Assembly: GCA_934746785.1 (NCBI GenBank)
Contig: CAKVFO010000143.1
Span: 1 to 8,380 of the forward strand
DNA from: an uncultured Clostridium sp.
GTDB taxonomy: Bacteria; Bacillota; Clostridia; Clostridiales; Clostridiaceae
Length of the DNA: 8,380 nucleotides
Direction: 5' to 3'
The translations under genes were made by a program, and so were the position numbers. Under the pieces are notes generated by a model. It was not told the origin of the DNA. It saw only the letters and a program-made list of their open reading frames with translations, and did no database searches. Shown piece after piece: positions 1 to 5,899 of the stretch (its first letter is position 1; every line of letters begins with the position of its first letter).

Positions 1-959
1 TTATTGAACAAGTAGAAAATGTAATAAAAAAACTTCCAAAGAAGAGACAGACTATGTTATTTTCAGCAACTATTCCTGAAGAAATAAAAAAACTTTGTCA
101 TAAATATATGAAGAATGAAGTTAACATTGAAATTGAAAGAAAAAATATAGTTAACAGCAATATTGAACAACTTAAAATAATAGTTCCTGAAATGGAGAAG
201 TATAAGCTTTTAAATAACATACTATTAAAAGAAAAGCCAGAGGCAGCAGTTATTTTCTGTAGAACTAAAGAAAATGTTGATAAGGTTTTTGAATTCTTAA
301 AGAAGAAATCTTACTCAGTAGATAAAATTCATGGCGGTATGATGCAGAAAGATAGAACTGCAGTTATGGAAAAGTTTAAGATGAAATATTTTAGAATATT
401 AACAGCTACTGATGTAGCTGCTAGAGGTATAGATGTAGATAATATTACCTTAGTAATTAATCTAGATATCCCAATGGAAAAGGAAAATTATGTGCATAGA
501 ATAGGCAGATGTGGAAGAGCATCAAATAAAGGAAAGGCAATAACATTTGTTACGCCTTATGAAGATAAGTTCTTAAGGGAAATTGAAGAATATATAAGGG
601 AAGATATTAAAGAAGGAGATAAAGGAGATTTTAATATTGAAGCTCATGAAAGAAAAGAGGCTGAAGATTTCTTAAAGAAAGGAATTAAAAAGGTACAAAG
701 TAAGGGCAAAAATGTTGGTAAAGATATTACTAAATTATACTTTAATGGTGGTAAGAAAAAGAAGATAAGGGTTTTAGACCTTGTTGGTACTATATCAAGT
801 ATTGAAGGTATTGAAAGTAATGATATAGGAATAATAGATATTCAAGACAACTGTTCTTATGTAGATATTTTAAATGGTAAAGGAAAAAAGGTAATGCAGA
901 TTATGAAAGAGAAAACTGTTAAGGGTAAGAGGTTAAAGGTTGAGATAGCAAAAAAGTAA
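1..959 (+). CDS. dbpA: DEAD-box ATP-dependent RNA helicase with DbpA-type RNA-binding domain, 5' partial
   Basis: This is the C-terminal part of a DEAD-box RNA helicase; the reading frame is open from base 3, so the start and the Walker A and DEAD motifs lie outside the window. What is visible runs in helicase order: motif III SAT (63-71), motif IV VIFCRTK (about 246-266), the HGG...QKDR segment (about 330-356), motif V with ATDVAARGID (405-434) and motif VI HRIGRCGR (495-518). After a charged linker, the last ~75 residues (from about 726) read TKLYFNGGKKKKIR and end in KGKRLKVEIAKK. That fits the RRM-like DbpA/YxiN RNA-binding domain, which in E. coli and B. subtilis targets the enzyme to hairpin 92 of 23S rRNA during large-subunit assembly. 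The ribosome-assembly role is inferred from family knowledge. The gene ends at TAA 957-959 and is followed by a 243-base gap. Another DEAD-box paralogue with this domain is possible, so the symbol is less certain than the family. Confidence 0.9.
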   Translation, partial: IEQVENVIKKLPKKRQTMLFSATIPEEIKKLCHKYMKNEVNIEIERKNIVNSNIEQLKIIVPEMEKYKLLNNILLKEKPEAAVIFCRTKENVDKVFEFLKKKSYSVDKIHGGMMQKDRTAVMEKFKMKYFRILTATDVAARGIDVDNITLVINLDIPMEKENYVHRIGRCGRASNKGKAITFVTPYEDKFLREIEEYIREDIKEGDKGDFNIEAHERKEAEDFLKKGIKKVQSKGKNVGKDITKLYFNGGKKKKIRVLDLVGTISSIEGIESNDIGIIDIQDNCSYVDILNGKGKKVMQIMKEKTVKGKRLKVEIAKK

Positions 960-1136
960 AGACATTTTTTTGTTATGTTATTTCATAATTATAGTTTTAA
1001 TTAAAGTTTAATATAATTAGTTCGTCTTTATTACATAAAAGGTAAAATAATCATTTAGATAAAAGAGGAAATTAAAGCAAAATAAATTGTAAAACAAATA
1101 ACAAGGCATACTTAAAATTACATAATAGCATAATAT

Positions 1137-1165
1137 TTGACAAAGAAATTCATGCCAATTATTAT
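1137..1165 (+). promoter_or_regulatory. Sigma-A type promoter of the surface protein gene
   Basis: A perfect -35 box TTGACA (1137-1142) is followed after 17 bases by TATTAT (1160-1165), one mismatch from TATAAT. Transcription would begin near 1172, leaving a leader of about 30 bases before the ATG at 1203. The region upstream (about 1075-1136) is very A/T-rich, as expected for an UP-like element. A longer reading frame could in principle start with the TTG of this -35 box, but the box is better explained as promoter. The rest of the gap (960-1136) shows no gene and no strong hairpin. Confidence 0.7.
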
Positions 1166-1202
1166 TAAAATAAGTGAATTTTTTCTAAATGGAGGGATTA
1201 TA

Positions 1203-2426
1203 ATGAAAAAGCTAAAAAAGATGTTATTTTTTATGTTTATGTTTTTGAGTGTGTTTCTTGTTTTTAGTAATACTTCAGGAAGTGCAGCTGAACAAAAAGG
1301 CAAACTTGTGGATGTAATTGATAACATAGAAATTTCAAAAGCTAATAATAAGGATGAAGGTTTAAGAAAGTATGATAAGTTACAGATTAAAATAGATTGG
1401 TCTGCAAAGGAAGAACTTAATGAAGGAGATTATTTTTATGTTGATCTTCCAAGTCAATTATATAATGTAAATTCTACATTTCCAATTAAGGTTGTAGATG
1501 AAGGAAAAGAATTAGAAGCAGGAACATGTATTGTAGAAAGTGGTAAATTAAAATGTATATTTAATGATTTTGTTACTACTGAAAATAATATAAAAGGAAA
1601 TATATATATTGAAAGATTATTTGTAGGAAATGTATCTGAAGGAAATACTGAAGTTCCTTTTGAATTTTCTATTAATGGAAAAACTACTCATGTAGAAAAG
1701 ATAGAAGCGGCAGATTCGGATAATACTACTTCTGGTAATATCCTTAATAAATATGGCTATTATGATGAACATAATACATTAGTATGGAATTTAAAAGTTA
1801 ATTTAAACAATAAAAAAGTAGATAATTTGGTTGTAGAAGATTATATTGGAAGTAATCAAATAATAGATGAAAGTTCAATTAGAATTTTTACATGCAAGTG
1901 GGATGAAAATGGAGAACTTATTTATGAATCATTAGGTGAAAACTTAATACATAATTTTAAAACTGAGATAAAAGATAATTATTTTAAAATATATTTAGGA
2001 GATACTGACAAAAATTATTTTATAACTTATAATGTTAAAATAGTTGGAGAACAAAAAGAGTATACAAATAAAGCATCTGTGGAAGGTGAAAAATTAGAAA
2101 AACAAGAGGTAGAAGTAAATATTGAAGCGCTTAAAGACTATGCAAATGCTATAGGTGATAATGGTAAAAAAGATGATAATAATATTATAGAAGATGTGGT
2201 TAAAGATAATGAAAATAAAAAAGATGATAGTAATATAGTAGAAAAAGATAATAAGGAAAATATTAATATTAATAAAGAAGAAGAAGTCAATAAAGAAAAT
2301 ATAAATAAGAATAATATTAGTAATACGGGAGATAAACTAAATTATGCTTATATTATAATTTTTATTGTATCTATTGCAGGTATTGTTATTTCTATGAAGA
2401 AAAAGGAGGGGTTAAAAAATGAATAA
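1203..2426 (+). CDS. Secreted surface protein with adhesin-like domains and divergent cell-wall sorting signal
   Basis: A 407-residue exported protein. The ATG at 1203 follows GGAGGG (1191-1196) at 6 bases. Residues 1-29 are a Sec signal peptide: MKKLKK, a hydrophobic core rich in Phe/Leu, and a likely cut near SGSAA/E. Residues ~30-165 and ~185-305 look like two beta-sandwich domains. The stretch FNDFVTTENNIKG (120-132) recalls the TFTDYVD-type segment of Gram-positive MSCRAMM adhesins. The second region (LVWNLKVNLN, then DESSIRIF) resembles collagen-binding-type adhesin domains; both are my recognition and unverified. Residues ~319-371 are an Asn/Lys/Asp/Glu-rich stalk. The tail has ISNTG (372-376), a membrane segment (~380-397) and a KKK tail, the layout of a sortase signal but without the Leu and Pro of LPxTG. 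No sortase gene is in the window. Cys109, Cys118 and Cys231 are present. Ligand unknown. The stop overlaps the next gene by 8 bases. Confidence 0.8.
   Translation: MKKLKKMLFFMFMFLSVFLVFSNTSGSAAEQKGKLVDVIDNIEISKANNKDEGLRKYDKLQIKIDWSAKEELNEGDYFYVDLPSQLYNVNSTFPIKVVDEGKELEAGTCIVESGKLKCIFNDFVTTENNIKGNIYIERLFVGNVSEGNTEVPFEFSINGKTTHVEKIEAADSDNTTSGNILNKYGYYDEHNTLVWNLKVNLNNKKVDNLVVEDYIGSNQIIDESSIRIFTCKWDENGELIYESLGENLIHNFKTEIKDNYFKIYLGDTDKNYFITYNVKIVGEQKEYTNKASVEGEKLEKQEVEVNIEALKDYANAIGDNGKKDDNNIIEDVVKDNENKKDDSNIVEKDNKENININKEEEVNKENINKNNISNTGDKLNYAYIIIFIVSIAGIVISMKKKEGLKNE
2166..2242 (+). repeat. Degenerate tandem repeat in the stalk of the surface protein
   Basis: Two related 26-27 base stretches (about 2166-2191 and 2217-2242) lie 51 bases, or 17 codons, apart. 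They encode KKDDNNIIE and KKDDSNIVE. A looser echo follows, with KENI appearing twice (residues 351-354 and 364-367). The composition is almost entirely AAA, AAT, GAT, GAA and ATA codons. This fits a flexible wall-spanning stalk that has grown by duplication. Confidence 0.55.
2404..2411 (+). promoter_or_regulatory. Ribosome binding site of the guanine deaminase gene, inside the upstream gene
   Basis: AGGAGGGG lies 7 bases before the ATG at 2419 and within the last codons (Lys-Glu-Gly region) of the surface protein gene. It supports the ATG at 2419 as start and suggests that translation of the two genes may be coupled. Confidence 0.75.
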
Positions 2427-2898
2427 AGAAGAAGTTATGAGACTTTGTATGGAAGAAGCAAAAAAAGGGGTGAATTTAGGAGAAGGCGGGCCTTTTGGTG
2501 CAGCTGTAGTAAGGGATGGAGAAATAATATCTTTAGCACATAATACTGTAGTTTTAAGTAATGACCCTACAGCTCATGGTGAAGTAAATGCAATAAGAAA
2601 GGCTTGTGAAAAATTAAATACTTTTGAGTTAAAAGACTGTGAAATATATACATCAGCAGAACCATGCCCAATGTGTCTTTCGGCAATAATGTGGGCTGGT
2701 ATCAAAAAGGTTTATTATGGATGTACAGCAAAGGATACCGAAGACATTGGATTTGCAGATAAGTTTATATATGATTATATAAAGGGAGAAAGTAGAGAAA
2801 CAGTTATTGAAACAATTCCTTTATTAAGAGAAGAATGTTTAGAAGCTTTTGAACTTTGGAAGAATAAAGATAACAAAATAGATTATGACCCTAGATAA
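2419..2898 (+). CDS. guaD: Guanine deaminase (cytidine deaminase superfamily)
   Basis: A 159-residue cytosolic zinc hydrolase predicted to convert guanine to xanthine and ammonia in purine salvage or nitrogen scavenging. The zinc site is visible as H53-G-E55 and P82-C83-P-M-C86; Glu55 would be the proton shuttle. GGPFGAAVV (23-31) and SNDPTAH (47-53) are close to B. subtilis GuaD. So are GF-x-D (111-114) and the C-terminal Tyr156, which I recall as the substrate-side Asp and the domain-swapped Tyr of the Bacillus enzyme. These features and the length (Bacillus GuaD is 156 residues) favour guanine deaminase over the tRNA adenosine deaminase TadA. One oddity is Gly54 where HAE is usual. The gene overlaps the surface protein gene by 8 bases and is followed directly by a terminator, so the two are probably co-transcribed, although their functions seem unrelated. 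Confidence 0.85.
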   Translation: MNKEEVMRLCMEEAKKGVNLGEGGPFGAAVVRDGEIISLAHNTVVLSNDPTAHGEVNAIRKACEKLNTFELKDCEIYTSAEPCPMCLSAIMWAGIKKVYYGCTAKDTEDIGFADKFIYDYIKGESRETVIETIPLLREECLEAFELWKNKDNKIDYDPR

Positions 2899-2922
2899 TT
2901 TAAAATTATTAGAGTAATAAGC

Positions 2923-2963
2923 AAAAGGAGTTACAGAAATAATTATGCTGTAGCTCCTTTTTT
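2923..2963 (+). terminator. Rho-independent terminator after guaD
   Basis: GGAGTTACAG (2927-2936) pairs with CTGTAGCTCC (2948-2957) through ten pairs including one G-T wobble. The loop is 11 bases and a run of six T follows (2958-2963). The A run at 2923-2926 extends the stem. On the minus strand the same hairpin has only four U after the stem, so it may also serve, less efficiently, the convergent hydrolase gene ending at 2982. A small TTATTA-GAG-TAATAA hairpin (2906-2920) sits just before it. Confidence 0.85.
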
Positions 2964-2981
2964 AAAATTGTATGAAATTCA

Positions 2982-3956
2982 TTATCTTGGGCTGTTATTT
3001 ATAACAAAGAATAAGAAGTTTAAGATTATGTCTTTTGCATCCTCTGTTGAAATATTAGACAGATCATGATTCATATCATTTACTGTAACAAGTTTTACAT
3101 TGTTATTAAGTTCTTTACTTTTGTTATATAGATTTAAAGAGTTTTCATAAGGTACTAAGTTATCAGATTTACTATGAATTATTAAAGTTTTAGGTACTCC
3201 TTTAGTAACATAGTTAATAGGACTGAATTTTTCAATATATTCATTATTACCTTGTACTTTTTTTAATGCATTTGTAATATCTTTAGTTGCAACAGATTGA
3301 TCTAAAGTATTTAAATCTGTTGGACCAAAAAAGTCAACCATATATTTAATTTTTGAACTGTATTTAGAAAGGCTTTCATCATCTATAAAGTCATTTTCAT
3401 CTGAGTAACATGCAAGAAGTGAAAGATGTGCTCCTGCAGAAATACCTATTACTCCAATTTCATCAGTATTAAAGTTATACTCATCTTTATTCTTATATAC
3501 CCATCTAATAGAATCCTTAACATCACAAACTTGTTTATAAAAATCAATCTTTGAGTTTAGAAGTTCATAATTTACACTGATTATTGTATATCCGCCATTA
3601 ATAAAACTTTTTAAAAGAGGTGAAAGAATACCAGGTATTTTACTATCTCCATATGCCCAGCTTCCGCCGTGTACATAAAGTATAACAGGTGAACCCGTTT
3701 TAGGTATAGTTTCAGGTGAGAATATTTCTAATGCAAGGTTAGTATTATTTGTGTTTTTATAAACAACCTTTTTTGTTTTTAAGTCATTATCTTCTTCTAA
3801 AATATCTTCCATATTCATATCCGTAATATTTTCTTTGTAGTCAGTGTATTCTTTATAAACGCTATAAAATAAAGCAATTCTATGTCTAAATACTATGGGA
3901 ATGCTTAGTACAATAAGCAGCAGTATAATAAAAAAATACTTTAAAATCTTTTTCAC
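2982..3956 (-). CDS. Membrane-anchored or secreted alpha/beta hydrolase (esterase/lipase family)
   Basis: A 324-residue predicted carboxylester hydrolase acting outside the membrane. Residues 1-23 (MKKILKYFF, then a Leu/Ile-rich core) form an uncleaved anchor or signal peptide, and ~30-65 is a charged linker. The catalytic domain shows the oxyanion-hole motif H96-G-G (VHGGSW), the nucleophile elbow G171-I-S173-A-G175, acid D265 in KSDNLVPY and H297 in MNHDLS, giving a complete Ser-Asp-His triad. The HGG motif and sequence texture fit the hormone-sensitive-lipase/BD-FAE-like group, where substrates range from short acyl esters to acetylated or feruloylated sugars; the substrate cannot be read here. 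The ATG (complement 3954-3956) is preceded on the minus strand by AGGAGG (3965-3970) at 8 bases. It is transcribed away from the fatty-acid operon and shares its regulatory region. I found no convincing -35/-10 pair for it; TATAAT on the minus strand at 4044-4049 lacks a good -35. Confidence 0.85.
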   Translation of the reverse strand: MKKILKYFFIILLLIVLSIPIVFRHRIALFYSVYKEYTDYKENITDMNMEDILEEDNDLKTKKVVYKNTNNTNLALEIFSPETIPKTGSPVILYVHGGSWAYGDSKIPGILSPLLKSFINGGYTIISVNYELLNSKIDFYKQVCDVKDSIRWVYKNKDEYNFNTDEIGVIGISAGAHLSLLACYSDENDFIDDESLSKYSSKIKYMVDFFGPTDLNTLDQSVATKDITNALKKVQGNNEYIEKFSPINYVTKGVPKTLIIHSKSDNLVPYENSLNLYNKSKELNNNVKLVTVNDMNHDLSNISTEDAKDIILNFLFFVINNSPR

Positions 3957-4027
3957 ATTGTTTTCCTCCTAAAATTAATTTCTAGTATAATTTTTACCAC
4001 TTTTATTTTATTCTAACATATAAACTG

Positions 4028-4056
4028 TTGACAAGATAGTTTGATTATAGTATATT
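4028..4056 (+). promoter_or_regulatory. Promoter of the fab operon
   Basis: A perfect TTGACA (4028-4033) and TATATT (4051-4056) are separated by exactly 17 bases, a strong sigma-A promoter. The start would lie near 4062-4064, giving a leader of about 55 bases before fabT. Operator-like sequences lie in the spacer and over the start site. Confidence 0.8.
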
Positions 4057-4068
4057 TTGATTATCAAA
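4056..4068 (+). promoter_or_regulatory. Putative FabT-type operator palindrome
   Basis: TTTGAT-T-ATCAAA is a perfect inverted repeat with 6-base arms around one central T. It covers the last base of the -10 box and the predicted start of transcription. A second, imperfect copy, TTTGATTATAG (4040-4050), lies 16 bases upstream in the -35/-10 spacer. The sequence resembles the TTTGA-type FabT box I recall from streptococcal fab promoters. Repression by the adjacent MarR-family protein, possibly with acyl-ACP as co-repressor as in Streptococcus, is inferred. Confidence 0.65.
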
Positions 4069-4094
4069 GTAATTATCCAAAAAAATACTTTGGT
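4063..4094 (+). other. Stem-loop at the 5' end of the fab operon leader
   Basis: CAAAGTA (4065-4071) pairs perfectly with TACTTTG (4086-4092); adding A4063-T4094 and a T-G wobble makes nine pairs around a 14-base A-rich loop. It would sit at the very 5' end of the fab transcript and its left arm shares bases with the operator palindrome. No T run follows, so it is not a terminator. It could protect the mRNA 5' end or be a second protein-binding arrangement. The AT-rich context makes a chance origin possible. Confidence 0.4.
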
Positions 4095-4119
4095 TGAAAA
4101 ATAAAGCAGGAGGATCATG

Positions 4120-4581
4120 ATGGATAGGGAGAATAGAGTCGTTAATGAGCTTTTAGTAAAACTCTTTAACGATGTTCTTGAAATTGAAGAAGCAACGTTA
4201 AAAAGTGGGCCTTTTTCAGATTTGTCAATAACAGAATTACATACTATTGAAGCAATTGGTATGTATGAAGAAAAAACAATGTCTGATGTAGCACAAACTC
4301 TAGAGATAACAGTTGGAACCCTGACTACAGCAATAAACAAACTTATAAAAAAAGAGTATGTGGTAAGAAAGAGGATACCAGAAGATAGAAGAGTGGTTTT
4401 AGTTAGTTTGACTAAGAAAGGTAAACTAGCTTATAGGCTGCATGAAAAATTTCATAGAGATATGATAAATGAAACAGTTTATCAGCTTACAGAACAAGAG
4501 AAAAAAATATTAATTTCTTCTCTTGAAAGAATAAATACATTTTTTAAGACAAAGAAAGAGTTACAAAATAAGGAGAGGTAA
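4120..4581 (+). CDS. fabT: MarR-family transcriptional regulator of fatty acid synthesis, FabT-like
   Basis: A 153-residue winged-helix dimeric repressor. The helix-turn-helix spans MSDVAQTLEITVGTLTTAI (residues ~54-72), followed by the wing with the MarR signature PEDRRVVLVSLTKKG (~87-101); flanking helices form the dimer interface. Two adjacent ATG codons compete at 4117 and 4120. AGGAGG (4108-4113) lies only 3 bases from the first and 6 from the second, so the second is preferred; the difference is one Met. The gene leads the fab cluster and its stop shares one base with the fabH start (TAATG). This is the position of FabT in streptococci (about 144 residues), which represses fab genes with long-chain acyl-ACP. 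A TTTGAT palindrome on its own promoter suggests autoregulation and control of the whole operon. The FabT assignment rests mainly on context, since MarR proteins are similar in sequence. Confidence 0.8.
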   Translation: MDRENRVVNELLVKLFNDVLEIEEATLKSGPFSDLSITELHTIEAIGMYEEKTMSDVAQTLEITVGTLTTAINKLIKKEYVVRKRIPEDRRVVLVSLTKKGKLAYRLHEKFHRDMINETVYQLTEQEKKILISSLERINTFFKTKKELQNKER

Positions 4582-5555
4582 TGAGTAATATTTTTATAAA
4601 AAATTATGGGTCATACGTACCAAGTAAAGTTGTAACTAATGATATGTTATCAGAAATAGTAGATACAAGTGATGAGTGGATTGTACAAAGGACAGGCATA
4701 AAAGAAAGAAGAATATCTGAAGGAGAAGATGTTTCAAGTCTAGCTATAAATGCTGCAAGAAAAATTTTAGATAAAGAAAATCTAGATCCAAAGGATATTG
4801 ATTTAATTATTACAGCTACAATTACACCAGATAATTTTGTACCATCAGTTTCTTGTATGGTACAAAAAGAAATAGGTGCTGATAATGCAATGGCATTTGA
4901 TATAAGTGCTGCATGTTCAGGGTTTGTATATGCTATGCAGATTGCCTATTCCATGATGAATATGAATAATAACTTCAAAAAAGCAATTGTTATAGGTAGT
5001 GAAGTTTTATCAAAAATTGTTGATTGGGAAGATAGAGGTACCTGTGTACTTTTTGGAGATGGTGCTGGTGCTGTACTATTAGAAAAATCGAATAAAGATA
5101 AACTTGTAGATTTTTATTCGTATTCAATAGGTAAAAAGGGTGAAGCACTTCAATGTGGAGGTTTTGATGTTTTAAATCCTTATGTTACAACTAAGCAGGT
5201 TAAAAATAAAAAGGTAAATATGGATGGAAGAGAAGTTTTTAAGTTTGCAGTTAAATCTATTGAAAATTCAGTAAAAACTTTATTAGAAAGAAATGAATTG
5301 GATATAAATGATATAGACTATATTGTTCCTCATCAGGCAAATGAGAGAATAATTGAATTTACTACACATAAGTTAGGTATAGATAAAAATAAGATATTTA
5401 TGAACTTACAGCATTATGGTAATACATCTTCAGCATCTATTGCCATAGCTTTAAGTGAAATGAATGAAAAAGGTATGTTAAAAGAAGGTATGAAAATACT
5501 TTTAGTAGGCTTCGGTGGGGGGCTTACTGTTGGGAGCTTATTATTAGAATTATAA
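4581..5555 (+). CDS. fabH: 3-oxoacyl-ACP synthase III (FabH)
   Basis: A 324-residue thiolase-fold condensing enzyme that joins an acyl-CoA primer (acetyl- or branched acyl-CoA) with malonyl-ACP to start fatty acid chains in the cytosol. The triad is complete: C112 in ISAACSGF, H251 in VPHQAN and N281 in YGNTSS, spaced as in E. coli FabH (C112, H244, N274). Other family marks are DEWIVQRTGIKERR (31-44), the GDGAGA segment (159-164) and the C-terminal GFGGGLTVGS (310-319). The length is normal. The ATG overlaps the last base of the fabT stop, with GGAGAGG-like Shine-Dalgarno bases at 4571-4578, so translation is probably coupled. Primer choice, straight or branched, cannot be decided from sequence alone. 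Confidence 0.96.
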   Translation: MSNIFIKNYGSYVPSKVVTNDMLSEIVDTSDEWIVQRTGIKERRISEGEDVSSLAINAARKILDKENLDPKDIDLIITATITPDNFVPSVSCMVQKEIGADNAMAFDISAACSGFVYAMQIAYSMMNMNNNFKKAIVIGSEVLSKIVDWEDRGTCVLFGDGAGAVLLEKSNKDKLVDFYSYSIGKKGEALQCGGFDVLNPYVTTKQVKNKKVNMDGREVFKFAVKSIENSVKTLLERNELDINDIDYIVPHQANERIIEFTTHKLGIDKNKIFMNLQHYGNTSSASIAIALSEMNEKGMLKEGMKILLVGFGGGLTVGSLLLEL

Positions 5556-5586
5556 TATAGATTAAAAGTTATTGGAGGAATTAGTA

Positions 5587-5808
5587 ATGGTATTTGATGA
5601 GATTAAAAAAATAATTTGTGGAGAATTAGAAGTAAATGAAGAAGATGTAACTATGGATACAACTTTTGAAGATTTAGGAGCAGATTCTTTAGACTTATTC
5701 CAAGTTGTAATTGAAATTGAAGAAAAGTATGGAATCCAATTAGAAGATGCTGAAAAAATTAAAAGTGTTAAAGATGCAGTTCAATATGTAGAAGAAAAAT
5801 TAAAGTAA
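5587..5808 (+). CDS. acpP: Acyl carrier protein
   Basis: A 73-residue acidic four-helix carrier that bears the growing acyl chain on a phosphopantetheine arm. The attachment site is Ser34 in LGADSLDLFQ (30-39), in the DSL motif at the start of helix II. The ATG at 5587 is chosen because GGAGG (5574-5578) precedes it by 8 bases; an upstream in-frame TTG at 5572 would overlap that ribosome binding site. The protein is slightly shorter than typical ACPs (77-80 residues) but complete. Cys11 is a minor oddity. It follows fabH by 31 bases and is separated from fabK by a 91-base gap with a hairpin. Position between fabH and fabK argues for the primary fatty-acid ACP and against a polyketide or D-alanyl carrier. 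Confidence 0.96.
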   Translation: MVFDEIKKIICGELEVNEEDVTMDTTFEDLGADSLDLFQVVIEIEEKYGIQLEDAEKIKSVKDAVQYVEEKLK

Positions 5809-5828
5809 TAAATATAAACTAACATTTA

Positions 5829-5863
5829 AAATAGTAAATCGGTAAAATACTGGTTTACTATTT
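5829..5863 (+). other. Intercistronic stem-loop between acpP and fabK
   Basis: AAATAGTAAATC (5829-5840) pairs with GGTTTACTATTT (5852-5863) in twelve pairs including one T-G wobble, around an 11-base loop; with a one-base bulge, TTT/AAA can extend it. The stem is AT-rich and is followed by AAATTTATATG, not a T run, so a strong terminator is unlikely. It could stabilise the upstream acpP message, be a processing site or attenuate transcription into fabK. Any of these would raise ACP relative to the downstream enzymes. Confidence 0.6.
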
Positions 5864-5887
5864 AAATTTATATGATTCATGAGAGAT

Positions 5888-5892
5888 GGAGG
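5888..5892 (+). promoter_or_regulatory. Ribosome binding site deciding the fabK start
   Basis: GGAGG lies 7 bases before the ATG at 5900. An in-frame ATG at 5879 precedes this site and has no Shine-Dalgarno sequence of its own, so it is rejected as start. Confidence 0.75.
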
Positions 5893-5899
5893 ATTATTT

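Noticed and set aside
949..972. A-rich/T-rich hairpin at the end of the helicase gene as a terminator
   Set aside because: The pairing is almost only A-T with a bulge and a four-base loop, and overlaps the stop codon; too weak to call.
1137..1202. 22-residue N-terminal extension of the surface protein starting at TTG 1137
   Set aside because: The TTG belongs to a perfect -35 box, and GGAGGG before ATG 1203 together with a standard signal peptide from there fixes the start.
1118..1327. Minus-strand 69-codon reading frame
   Set aside because: It lies over the promoter and the signal-peptide codons of the surface protein gene, has no good ribosome binding site and has no recognisable domain; it is a shadow of the + strand gene.
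2419..2898. TadA tRNA adenosine deaminase
   Set aside because: GF-x-D, SNDPTAH and a C-terminal Tyr at residue 156 match Bacillus guanine deaminase better than TadA.
4008..4340. Minus-strand 110-codon reading frame
   Set aside because: It is antisense to the MarR-family gene and covers the fab promoter; the + strand gene has clear domain motifs and a ribosome binding site.
5829..5863. acpP-fabK hairpin as a rho-independent terminator
   Set aside because: The stem is AT-rich and not followed by a T run, and fabK has no clear promoter of its own, so full termination here is unlikely.
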